Positions 1 to 6,403 of a stretch of 6,595 nt of DNA are shown here, piece after piece. The stretch comes from Bifidobacterium breve (GTDB lineage Bacteria > Actinomycetota > Acidimicrobiia > IMCC26256 > PALSA-555). The stretch spans positions 1-6,595 of the forward strand of contig CAMDCC010000175.1 of assembly GCA_945889545.1 (NCBI GenBank), given 5' to 3'. Made by a program: the position numbers and the translations under genes. The notes beneath the pieces were generated by a model, which worked only from the letters and a program-made list of their open reading frames with translations, had not been told where the DNA came from and did no database searches. Every line of letters starts with the position of its first letter. The stretch's first letter is position 1.

Positions 1-942
1 GATCCGTCGTACGCCGGCCAGATGATCGCGTTCACGTATCCGCACATCGGTAATTACGGTGTCAACGACGAGGACATGGAGAGCCATCGACCGTTCTGTC
101 GGGGCGTGATCGTGCGCGATCTTGCGCGTCGGTCGAGCAGCTGGCGCGCCACCGGCACCCTCTCCGACTTCCTGGTCCAGCACCACGTTCCTGGGATCAC
201 GGGCATCGATACGCGCCGTCTCACTCGCCATCTGCGTGACGTCGGCGCGATGCCCGCGGCGATGGGCACCGACGAGCAGCAGGTGCGAGCCGCTGCTCAA
301 GGGGCGCAGGGGACCGATGGCGTCGACCTGGTCGCAGAAGTCACGACTCGCGAGCCGTACTCAGTGGGCGACGGCGACGCACCGTTCTCGGTCGTCGCCT
401 ACGACTTCGGCATCAAACGCACGATCCTGCGCCGGCTCACCGCAGTCGGCTGCCGGGTCGAGGTTGTGCCCGCGACCACTTCGGCGCGGGATGTGCTGGC
501 GCGCCAGCCCAACGGCGTATTCCTCTCCAACGGGCCCGGCGATCCCGCCGCGGTGCAGGGCGTCGCCGAGCAGGTCGCGGCACTGCTCGGCGAGGTGCCC
601 GTGTTCGGCATCTGCTTGGGTCACCAGATCCTTGGACGCGCACTTGGTGCGACTACCACCAAGCTGCGGTTCGGTCATCACGGAGCGAACCATCCCGTGC
701 GCCACGAATCGACCGGGCGAGTCGAGATCACCAGTCAGAACCACAACTACGTCGTGCAGGCCGACACGGTTCCCGGTGGTGCCGATGTGACGCACGTGAA
801 CCTCAACGACGGCACCGTCGAAGGGCTTCGCGTCCGCGGCGTGCCCGCGTTCAGCGTGCAACACCACCCCGAAGCCGCCCCGGGCCCGCACGACGCCGCG
901 TACCTCTTCACCGAGTTCACCGACTTGATGATGGCGACCTGA
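1..942 (+). CDS. carA: Carbamoyl phosphate synthetase small (glutaminase) subunit, 5' partial
   Basis: CarA hydrolyses glutamine and passes ammonia to CarB for carbamoyl phosphate synthesis, the cytosolic entry step of pyrimidine and arginine synthesis. The frame is open from base 1 and begins DPSYAGQ, which aligns with E. coli CarA near residue 45, so about 45 N-terminal residues lie outside the window; the ATG at 22 is internal. The 313 visible residues hold the rest of the N-terminal CarA domain (YPHIGNYG, DTRRLTRHLR), a short linker, and a class I glutamine amidotransferase domain from about residue 128. That domain carries LSNGPGDP (175-182), the nucleophile elbow FGICLGHQ with catalytic Cys205 (codon 613-615), FGHHGANHPV, and QHHPEA with the catalytic His289 and Glu291 (codons 865-867 and 871-873). 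All catalytic residues are present. The TGA stop overlaps the first mini-ORF of the junction before carB. Identification is secure. Confidence 0.97.
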   Translation, partial: DPSYAGQMIAFTYPHIGNYGVNDEDMESHRPFCRGVIVRDLARRSSSWRATGTLSDFLVQHHVPGITGIDTRRLTRHLRDVGAMPAAMGTDEQQVRAAAQGAQGTDGVDLVAEVTTREPYSVGDGDAPFSVVAYDFGIKRTILRRLTAVGCRVEVVPATTSARDVLARQPNGVFLSNGPGDPAAVQGVAEQVAALLGEVPVFGICLGHQILGRALGATTTKLRFGHHGANHPVRHESTGRVEITSQNHNYVVQADTVPGGADVTHVNLNDGTVEGLRVRGVPAFSVQHHPEAAPGPHDAAYLFTEFTDLMMAT

Positions 943-980
943 TGACGGCTACCTAATGACAGCTACCTGATGGACACCTG
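931..980 (+). repeat. Degenerate tandem repeat at the carA/carB junction
   Basis: Four consecutive units fill the end of carA and the whole intergenic gap: ATGGCGACCTG (931-941), ATGACGGCTACCTA (942-955), ATGACAGCTACCTG (956-969) and ATGGACACCTG (970-980). The two 14-nt units differ at two positions; the outer 11-nt units look like the same unit lacking one codon. The first unit is the last coding part of carA, so the array probably arose by slippage duplication of the carA stop region. All units have lengths of 3n-1, so each keeps a stop codon that shares its A with the next ATG. Confidence 0.85.
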
Positions 981-981
981 A
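942..981 (+). other. Chain of three overlapping mini-ORFs linking carA to carB
   Basis: Read directly: the carA TGA (940-942) shares its A with an ATG that opens MTAT-stop (942-956, TAA); that stop shares its A with the ATG of a second MTAT-stop (956-970, TGA); that stop overlaps the ATG of MDT-stop (970-981, TGA), whose last A is the first base of the carB ATG at 981. Every junction is a one-base TGATG or TAATG overlap, the arrangement known to favour termination-reinitiation. No AGGAGG-like site is visible upstream of carB or of any mini-ORF, so a scanning or re-initiating ribosome is a reasonable inference for carB translation. Whether the peptides themselves are made or matter is unknown. 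Confidence 0.6.
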
Positions 982-3900
982 TGCCACGCCGCGACGACAT
1001 CCACAGCATCCTGATCATCGGGAGCGGGCCGATCATCATCGGGCAGGCGTGCGAGTTCGACTACTCGGGAACGCAGGCGTGTCGCGTGCTGCAACGCGAG
1101 GGCTACCGGGTGATCCTGGTCAACTCGAATCCGGCCACGATCATGACCGACCCGGAGTTCGCCGACGCCACGTACGTCGAGCCGCTCGACGTCGAGAGCG
1201 TCACGCGCGTCATCGAACGCGAGCGTCCCGATGCGCTGCTGCCCACGATCGGGGGGCAGACCGCGCTGAACCTGGCGATCGCTCTGCATGACGCCGGCGT
1301 GCTGGAGCGTTACGACGTGGAGCTCATCGGTGCCAGTGTCGAAGCGATCCACACGGCGGAGGACCGTTCGCGCTTCAAGGCCGCCATGCAAGAGATCGGG
1401 CTCATCGTTCCCTTGTCCGGCTTCGCCTACACGGTCGCCGAGGCACTCGAAGTGGCGAGCACGATCGGGTATCCGGTCGTGGTGCGCCCCTCGTTCATCC
1501 TCGGGGGTGGTGGCACGGGTATCGCCGGCGAGCAGGATGAGCTCGAGCAGATCGCCGCGCACGGGCTTGCTACGAGCCCGTCGACCGAGATCCTGGTGGA
1601 GCAGTCGGTCCTTGGGTGGAAGGAGTACGAGCTCGAGCTCATGCGTGACACCGCCGACAACGTGGTTGTCATCTGCTCGATCGAGAACTTCGATCCGATG
1701 GGTGTGCACACCGGCGACTCGATCACCGTTGCGCCGGCTCAGACTCTCACCGACGTGGAATACCAGCGGATGCGCGACGCGGCCTTCGCATGCATCCGGC
1801 GCATCGGTGTCGATACCGGTGGCTCGAACATCCAGTTCGCCATCCACCCGGAGACGGGCGAAATGGTCGTGATCGAGATGAATCCGCGTGTGTCGCGGTC
1901 CAGCGCGCTGGCGAGCAAGGCCACTGGCTTCCCCATCGCCAAGATCGCCGCGTCGCTCGCCGTGGGGTATCGCCTCGACGAGATCCTCAACGACATCACG
2001 GGCGTCACACCGGCATCGTTCGAGCCGACGATCGACTACGTCGTCACGAAGATCCCGCGGTGGGCCTTCGAGAAGCTTCCCGGGGCGTCGTCGGTGCTCG
2101 GCACGCAGATGCAGTCGGTGGGTGAGGTGATGGCCATCGGGCGCACGTTCCCCGAGTCGTTGCAGAAGGCGCTGCGCAGCTTGGAGACCGGGCGCAGCGG
2201 TCTCAACTGCGACCCGGCCGAAGCCGCGCTCGATCGCATCGATCTCGACGAGCTGGTGCGGGCCGCGGCCACAGCCACGCCCGATCGGATCTTTCAGGTG
2301 GAGGCGGCGCTCCGCCGGGGTGCCACCGTCGAACGCATGCACGAGGCCACGGCGATCGACCCGTGGTTTCTCGATCAGATGCTCGCCATCACTGAGGAGC
2401 GTGCCGCGTTGACCGGCCGCAAACCCGGCGACCTCACCCGGGCCGACTGGCGCCGCGCCACGGGACTGGGCTTCTCCGACGACCAGCTCGCGTATCTCTG
2501 GGACACGACGAGCACAGCGGTGCGAGAGGCGCGAATCGCCGCGGGTGTTCCCGTCACGTTCAAGACGGTCGACACGTGTGCGGCGGAGTTCGCGGCGAAC
2601 ACGCCATACCACTACGCCACGCACGAAGACGAGGATGAGGTGGCTGCGGTCACGCGCGACGCGGTGGTGATCCTCGGGAGTGGACCGAACCGCATCGGCC
2701 AGGGCGTGGAGTTCGACTACTGCTGCGTGCACGCGGCGTTCGCGCTCTCCGACGCTGGGTACGAGACCGTCATGATCAACTGCAACCCGGAGACGGTCTC
2801 CACCGACTACGACACGAGCGATCGCTTGTTCTTCGAGCCGATCACCCTCGAGTCTGTCCGCGACATCTGCGACGCGCTTCGTCGCAACGGCCCGCGCCTT
2901 CGGGGCGTCATCGTCTCGCTGGGCGGCCAGACCCCGCTGAAGATCGCCCACGGCCTCGAAGAGATCGGCATTCCGATTCTGGGGACGACGCCCGCGTCGA
3001 TCGATCTCGCCGAGGACCGTGAGCGGTTCAACGAGCTCTGCGAAGCGCTCGCGATCCCGCAGCCGGAGGGCGGCATCGCCGTTGATGCAAACGCGGCTGC
3101 CGAGATCGCCGAGCGCATCGGGTATCCCGTCCTCGTGCGGCCCTCGTATGTGTTGGGCGGCCGCGCGATGCAGATCGTCTACGACGCTGCGGCATTGGCG
3201 TCGGCGATGGCCGAGCTCGCCAGCGAGGGGAGCCTCGGACGCGAAGGAGGCCTGTCGGCGGAGCGCCCGGCGTTGGTCGATCGTTTCCTCGAAGACGCGG
3301 TCGAGGTTGACGTTGATGCCATCCGCGACGACGCCGGCGAGGTACTCATAGGCGGCGTGATGGAGCACATCGAAGAGGCCGGCGTGCACTCGGGCGACTC
3401 CGCGTGTGCCATCCCGCCGCCCACGCTCACGGCTGCGGTGGTTGCCACGATCGAGATGCACACTCGCGCACTGGCTGAGGCGCTCGGTGTGTGCGGGTTG
3501 CTCAACGTGCAGTACGCGGTGAAGGACGGCGGGGTGTTCGTGATCGAAGCGAACCCACGTGCGAGTCGCACCGTGCCCTTCGTGAGCAAGGCAACGGGTG
3601 TGCCGCTCGCCAAGGTTGCCGCGCGGGTGATGACCGGTTCTACGCTTGCTGGCCTGCGCGATGAGGGACTGCTCGTGCCCCCGGCAGCGGGAGGTCACGT
3701 CGCGGTGAAAGAGGCGGTGCTGCCCTTCAACCGCTTTCCCGAGGTCGACACGGTGCTCGGACCCGAGATGCGCTCGACCGGTGAGGTCATGGGCGTCGAC
3801 CGCTCGTTCGGCCTGGCGTTCGTCAAGAGCCAAGCCGCAGCAGGGAACGCTCTCCCGATGAGTGGCACGGTGTTCCTGTCACTCGCCGACCGCGACAAGC

Positions 3901-4283
3901 CCGCGGGGCTCGGTGCAGCGCGCCGCTTGGCCGAACTTGGATTCTCGTTGGCCGCCACGACCGGAACGGCCGCCGCGCTGGAAGCCGAAGGGCTCCAGGT
4001 GGCCGTGGTCGTAGCCAAGGTGGGTGAGCCGGGCATCGACGCGGTCGACCTGATCTCGTCCGGCAAGATCGACCTCGTCATCAACACGCCACGAGGGAGC
4101 GGGCCCCGCGCCGACGGCAATCACATCCGTCGTGCGGCAACGCGCCACGGCGTGACGTGCATCACGACGGTTGCTGCCGCCCTCGCCGCCGCCGCTGGGA
4201 TTGCCGAGTGGATGACCAGCGAGCCAATGGTTCGGCCGTTGCAGGAGTACCACCGCGACGGGCAGCTCCCGTTGGGGGTGTGA
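981..4283 (+). CDS. carB: Carbamoyl phosphate synthetase large subunit
   Basis: CarB makes carbamoyl phosphate from bicarbonate, two ATP and the ammonia delivered by CarA. At 1100 residues it is slightly longer than E. coli CarB (1073) and has the full duplicated architecture. The first ATP-grasp half (about 1-405) starts with LIIGSGPIIIGQACEFDYSG and carries RPSFILGGGGTG (169-180) and VIEMNPRVSR with metal ligands Glu299 and Asn301. An oligomerisation region follows (about 406-555). The second ATP-grasp half (about 556-955) has LGSGPNRIGQGVEFDY, RPSYVLGGRAMQ (719-730) and VIEANPRASR with Glu856 and Asn858. The C-terminal MGS-like allosteric domain (about 960-1080) has ATTGT (992-996), Lys1013 and INTPRG (1034-1039), matching the UMP/IMP pocket region of E. 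coli. A Gly-rich insertion of about nine residues versus E. coli lies near 750-760. The start at 981 fits the family N-terminus MPxRxDIxSI, with no visible ribosome binding site. Feedback control by UMP is inferred from the domain. Confidence 0.99.
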   Translation: MPRRDDIHSILIIGSGPIIIGQACEFDYSGTQACRVLQREGYRVILVNSNPATIMTDPEFADATYVEPLDVESVTRVIERERPDALLPTIGGQTALNLAIALHDAGVLERYDVELIGASVEAIHTAEDRSRFKAAMQEIGLIVPLSGFAYTVAEALEVASTIGYPVVVRPSFILGGGGTGIAGEQDELEQIAAHGLATSPSTEILVEQSVLGWKEYELELMRDTADNVVVICSIENFDPMGVHTGDSITVAPAQTLTDVEYQRMRDAAFACIRRIGVDTGGSNIQFAIHPETGEMVVIEMNPRVSRSSALASKATGFPIAKIAASLAVGYRLDEILNDITGVTPASFEPTIDYVVTKIPRWAFEKLPGASSVLGTQMQSVGEVMAIGRTFPESLQKALRSLETGRSGLNCDPAEAALDRIDLDELVRAAATATPDRIFQVEAALRRGATVERMHEATAIDPWFLDQMLAITEERAALTGRKPGDLTRADWRRATGLGFSDDQLAYLWDTTSTAVREARIAAGVPVTFKTVDTCAAEFAANTPYHYATHEDEDEVAAVTRDAVVILGSGPNRIGQGVEFDYCCVHAAFALSDAGYETVMINCNPETVSTDYDTSDRLFFEPITLESVRDICDALRRNGPRLRGVIVSLGGQTPLKIAHGLEEIGIPILGTTPASIDLAEDRERFNELCEALAIPQPEGGIAVDANAAAEIAERIGYPVLVRPSYVLGGRAMQIVYDAAALASAMAELASEGSLGREGGLSAERPALVDRFLEDAVEVDVDAIRDDAGEVLIGGVMEHIEEAGVHSGDSACAIPPPTLTAAVVATIEMHTRALAEALGVCGLLNVQYAVKDGGVFVIEANPRASRTVPFVSKATGVPLAKVAARVMTGSTLAGLRDEGLLVPPAAGGHVAVKEAVLPFNRFPEVDTVLGPEMRSTGEVMGVDRSFGLAFVKSQAAAGNALPMSGTVFLSLADRDKPAGLGAARRLAELGFSLAATTGTAAALEAEGLQVAVVVAKVGEPGIDAVDLISSGKIDLVINTPRGSGPRADGNHIRRAATRHGVTCITTVAAALAAAAGIAEWMTSEPMVRPLQEYHRDGQLPLGV
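4274..4278 (+). promoter_or_regulatory. Possible ribosome binding site for pyrD (GTG 4286)
   Basis: A run of five G lies seven bases before GTG 4286, inside the last codons of carB. It can pair with the anti-Shine-Dalgarno CCUCC using one G-U pair. It favours 4286 over GTG 4280 (which overlaps the carB stop but would be only one base from the G run) and over ATG 4358 (no purine-rich site upstream). Confidence 0.45.
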
Positions 4284-4285
4284 GC

Positions 4286-5275
4286 GTGGCCGCTCGGTCC
4301 GTCTCTGCTCGTTCCGTCTCTGGTCGGTCCGTCTCTGCTCGGTCCGGCGCCGTCGACATGGGCGTTCGGCTTGGGTCGCTCGAGCTCGCCAATCCAATCG
4401 TCACCGCGTCGGGCACATTCGGCCACGGCGCCGAGGTGGCCCACCTTTGCGATCCGTCGCGTCTCGGCGCCGTCACTGCGAAGTCGCAGGCTCCGTTTGC
4501 ATGGCCGGGGAACGCGTCACCGCGCTTGCATCCGGCTGCGTGCGGGATGGTCAACGCGGTCGGGTTGCAAGGGCAGGGCATCGAGCATTGGATCAATCAC
4601 GACCTTCCTGCGCTGCGCGCGCTCGGCGCGGTCGTGATCGCGTCGATCTGGGGCCACGGAGTCGATGACTTCGCGCAGGCGGCTGCGCTGCTGGTCGCGG
4701 TCGAGCGCGACGTCGCCGCGGTCGAGATCAACCTGAGCTGTCCCAACGTGAACGGTGGCAACACGATCTTCGCTCACGATGCCGACGCCACTCGGCAAGT
4801 GGTCACCGCGGTCATCGACGCTGGAGTCACGGTGCCGGTGTTCGCCAAACTCTCGGCCGGCGTTGCCGACCTCCCACAGATCGCGGGCGTGGCACTGGAA
4901 GCTGGTGCGACCGGTCTCACGCTCATCAACACGGTGCGAGCGCTACTCGTTGATGCCGAGCTCCGACGCCCCACCCTCGGAAGTCGGGGCGGTGGGCTCT
5001 CGGGAAGTGCCATCAAGCCGATCGCATTGAGAGCCGTGTTCGACGTCTCGCAGGCGCACCCTGGAGTTCCGATCATCGGCACCGGCGGCGTGTCCACCGG
5101 GACGGACGCGGTCGAGATGCTCCTGGCCGGGGCGAGCGCAGTCGGAGTCGGGACCGCCACCTTCGCGGACCCTCGGGCGCCGATCCGGGTCGTCACGGAG
5201 CTCGAACGCTGGTGCGCAGACCACGGCGTTGCTCGCGTGGCCGACCTCACGGCCAGCCTGGGAGTAGAGACGTGA
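4286..5275 (+). CDS. pyrD: Dihydroorotate dehydrogenase, class 1 (1B-like) catalytic subunit
   Basis: PyrD is an FMN enzyme oxidising dihydroorotate to orotate, the fourth step of UMP synthesis. From GTG 4286 the protein has 329 residues; the family core starts only at Met25 (ATG 4358), GVRLGSLELANPIVTASGTFG, giving 305 residues from there, near the usual 300-310. Visible class 1 motifs are Lys66 in TAKS, GNASPR (75-80), GMVNAVGLQ (87-95), NLSCPN with catalytic Cys152 (codon 4739-4741), Lys188, INT (214-216), GGGLSG (235-240), GTGGV (265-269) and GASAVGVGT (282-290). The Cys base rules out quinone-dependent class 2, which uses Ser. There is no N-terminal membrane helix. Residues 3-20 are a repeat-coded Ala/Arg/Ser/Val segment, so the true start is the main uncertainty: GTG 4286, GTG 4280 or ATG 4358. 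Class 1B enzymes normally pair with the FeS-flavoprotein PyrK, which is not seen beside it. The gene starts 2 nt after carB and overlaps pyrF by 4 nt. Confidence 0.93.
   Translation: MAARSVSARSVSGRSVSARSGAVDMGVRLGSLELANPIVTASGTFGHGAEVAHLCDPSRLGAVTAKSQAPFAWPGNASPRLHPAACGMVNAVGLQGQGIEHWINHDLPALRALGAVVIASIWGHGVDDFAQAAALLVAVERDVAAVEINLSCPNVNGGNTIFAHDADATRQVVTAVIDAGVTVPVFAKLSAGVADLPQIAGVALEAGATGLTLINTVRALLVDAELRRPTLGSRGGGLSGSAIKPIALRAVFDVSQAHPGVPIIGTGGVSTGTDAVEMLLAGASAVGVGTATFADPRAPIRVVTELERWCADHGVARVADLTASLGVET
4292..4345 (+). repeat. 15-bp tandem repeat at the pyrD 5' end (about 3.6 copies)
   Basis: Units GCTCGGTCCGTCTCT (4292-4306), GCTCGTTCCGTCTCT (4307-4321) and GGTCGGTCCGTCTCT (4322-4336) are followed by a partial copy GCTCGGTCC (4337-4345). 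Units differ from one another at only one or two positions. In the pyrD frame they read A-RSVS, A-RSVS, G-RSVS, A-RS. If pyrD starts at ATG 4358 the array is instead a non-coding spacer between carB and pyrD. Confidence 0.9.
5260..5264 (+). promoter_or_regulatory. Ribosome binding site setting the pyrF start at GTG 5272
   Basis: GGGAG lies seven bases before GTG 5272, within the end of pyrD. It supports this GTG, which overlaps the pyrD stop as GTGA, over the ATG at 5284. Confidence 0.65.
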
Positions 5276-5979
5276 GCACCGCGATGAACACGGCCGACGC
5301 ACGCGACCGGCTCGTCCTTGTTCTCGACATGGACGCCCTCCCCGACGCGCTGGCCCTCGCCGAACGACTCACCCCGTGGTTCGGGACGGCCAAGGTCGGT
5401 CTCGAGCTCTTTGCCGCGGCCGGGCACGCGGCCTACGGCGCACTTCACGACCTCGGGTTGCAGGTCTTCGCCGACATGAAGCTCCACGACATCCCGACCA
5501 CTGTCGAGCGCGCCGCGCGGGTCCACGGTCGCAACGGTGTCGACTTCCTGAACCTCCATGCGGCTGGTGGCGTCGAGATGCTCCAGGCCGGCGTGCGCGG
5601 CCTGCGCGAGGGCGCAAGTCAAGGCGGTCATTCCAACCCGATCGCGCTTGGTGTCACCGTGCTCACCAGCGAGTCGACCACCGACGCGTTCGCGCAACGG
5701 CTTGTATGGGCACACGAGGCCGGATGCGACGGTGTCGTGTGCGCCGCGGCAGAAGTGACGCAGGCGCATGACGCGAAGCTGCGCACGATGGTTCCCGGGA
5801 TCCGGTTGGCGGGTCAGGACCGCGACGATCAAGCGCGGGCGGCGACTCCCGATGTCGCGATTGCGAACGGTGCCGATTGGCTCGTCATCGGACGCGCAGT
5901 CACGAAGGCCGATGATCCCGAAAGTGCTGCGGCATCGGTGCATGAGAGCGTGAACAACGCGCTACGCGCGCACTCCTGA
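5272..5979 (+). CDS. pyrF: Orotidine 5'-phosphate decarboxylase, short (type 1) form
   Basis: PyrF decarboxylates OMP to UMP, the last step of de novo pyrimidine synthesis, as a cytosolic TIM barrel dimer. From GTG 5272 it has 235 residues, the usual size of the E. coli/Bacillus type (about 240) and shorter than mycobacterial PyrF (about 270). Key elements are LVLVLDMD with Asp19, KVGLELF with Lys41, and the catalytic FADMKLHDIPTT (66-77), with Asp68, Lys70 and Asp73 forming the charged D-x-K-x-x-D array. Further on are HAAGG (96-100), GVTVLTS (127-133), VPGIR (174-178) and GADWLVIGRAVTKADDP (200-216), whose Arg208 is the expected phosphate ligand. GTG 5272 is chosen because of the GGGAG site and the 4-nt GTGA overlap with pyrD, implying translational coupling; ATG 5284 would cost only four residues. 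An open frame extends upstream into pyrD but has no family similarity. No residue is missing. Confidence 0.96.
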   Translation: MSTAMNTADARDRLVLVLDMDALPDALALAERLTPWFGTAKVGLELFAAAGHAAYGALHDLGLQVFADMKLHDIPTTVERAARVHGRNGVDFLNLHAAGGVEMLQAGVRGLREGASQGGHSNPIALGVTVLTSESTTDAFAQRLVWAHEAGCDGVVCAAAEVTQAHDAKLRTMVPGIRLAGQDRDDQARAATPDVAIANGADWLVIGRAVTKADDPESAAASVHESVNNALRAHS

Positions 5980-5987
5980 CGGCCCGT

Positions 5988-6015
5988 TTGGATCTTGCAG
6001 GCGAGCAGATATGCT
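5988..6015 (+). promoter_or_regulatory. Possible promoter for mihF-gmk
   Basis: TTGGAT (5988-5993) and TATGCT (6010-6015) are separated by 16 bases. TATGCT fits the actinobacterial -10 pattern TANNNT; the -35 matches TTGACA only in its TTG. The placement 5' of the well-formed mihF ribosome site makes a separate transcript plausible. The match is weak and could be chance. Confidence 0.3.
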
Positions 6016-6019
6016 CGCC
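6000..6019 (+). other. Perfect hairpin between pyrF and mihF
   Basis: GGCGAGCA (6000-6007) pairs with TGCTCGCC (6012-6019) around the loop GATA: eight uninterrupted base pairs, five of them G-C or more. No T tract follows (next bases GCCCGGTTCGC), so it is not a standard intrinsic terminator. It overlaps the possible -10 element, so it could be a protein-binding dyad, or in a read-through transcript an RNA stem separating the pyr and mihF-gmk parts. Confidence 0.6.
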
Positions 6020-6042
6020 GCCCGGTTCGCACCAACCCCGCC

Positions 6043-6049
6043 AGGAGGT
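6043..6049 (+). promoter_or_regulatory. Strong ribosome binding site for mihF
   Basis: AGGAGGT lies five bases before ATG 6055 and is a full anti-Shine-Dalgarno match. It is by far the best such site in the window and fixes the mihF start, consistent with high expression of a nucleoid protein. Confidence 0.9.
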
Positions 6050-6054
6050 CGCCG

Positions 6055-6372
6055 ATGCCGCTCCCGCCCGTGCTGACCCCTGAACAGCGCGCCGCAGCAC
6101 TCGAGAAGGCCGCGGCCGCGCGTCGTGAGCGGGCGGAAGTCAAAGAGAAGCTCAAGGCCGGCGGTCTCACGCTCGAGCAGCTCTTCGCACAGGGTGACGG
6201 CAACGAGACGATCGCCAAGCTGAAGGTCGTCGCCGCGCTCGAGTCGCTCCCCGGTGTCGGCAAGGTGAAGGCGAGGCGACTCATGCAGGAGCTCGACATC
6301 AGCGAGAGTCGGCGGCTGCGCGGACTGGGCGACAACCAGCGTCGCAAGCTGCTCGAACGCTTCGCCTCCTGA
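6055..6372 (+). CDS. mihF: Integration host factor MihF (actinobacterial mIHF)
   Basis: This is the small basic nucleoid-associated protein of actinobacteria (mIHF of mycobacteria, sIHF of Streptomyces), which binds and compacts DNA and was first found as a host factor for phage L5 integration. The 105 residues equal the length of the common short form. The N-terminal charged helix LTPEQRAAALEKAAAARRER (7-26) and the following EVKEKLKAGG are near identical to the family as I know it. LPGVGKVKARRLMQEL (65-80) is the DNA-binding helix-turn segment, and RRLRGLGDNQRRKLLERF (86-103) is the conserved C-terminal signature. The start is fixed by the AGGAGGT site. It sits 75 nt after pyrF and 31 nt before gmk, and the mihF-gmk pairing is the conserved actinobacterial order. 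It is unrelated in sequence to the IHF/HU family despite the name. Confidence 0.96.
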   Translation: MPLPPVLTPEQRAAALEKAAAARRERAEVKEKLKAGGLTLEQLFAQGDGNETIAKLKVVAALESLPGVGKVKARRLMQELDISESRRLRGLGDNQRRKLLERFAS

Positions 6373-6403
6373 CCGCCAGCCCGCAGCCACCCGAGTCGTT
6401 TCG

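Noticed and set aside
1629..1640. Perfect 12-bp palindrome GAGCTCGAGCTC
   Set aside because: It encodes the conserved ELEL stretch of CarB (KEYELELMRD) and arises from two identical Glu-Leu codon pairs; no reason to call it a binding site.
963..3833. A 956-codon open frame on the minus strand opposite carB
   Set aside because: Its codons are exact reverse complements of carB codons, so it is broken only where carB uses TTA, CTA or TCA, which are rare in this G+C-rich gene. It has no recognisable domain, whereas carB matches its family end to end.
4157..4285. Upstream extension of the pyrD frame into carB from ATG 4157
   Set aside because: The added residues are an Arg-rich shadow of the CarB allosteric domain without PyrD similarity; a start near the carB stop with a G-rich site is more plausible.
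4774..5943. A 389-codon minus-strand open frame across pyrD and pyrF
   Set aside because: It spans two clearly identified plus-strand genes and their overlap, shows no family motif, and is explained by low stop-codon density at high G+C.
6000..6030. Intrinsic terminator after pyrF
   Set aside because: The stem is good but is followed by GCCCGGTTCGC with no run of T, so termination is not supported.
5995..6054. Upstream TTG start for mihF
   Set aside because: The extra 20 residues are Arg-rich and absent from the family, and the AGGAGGT site lies inside them, positioned for ATG 6055.
6373..6403. mihF-gmk spacer
   Set aside because: Inspected for promoter, hairpin and ribosome site; nothing convincing was seen in these 31 bases.
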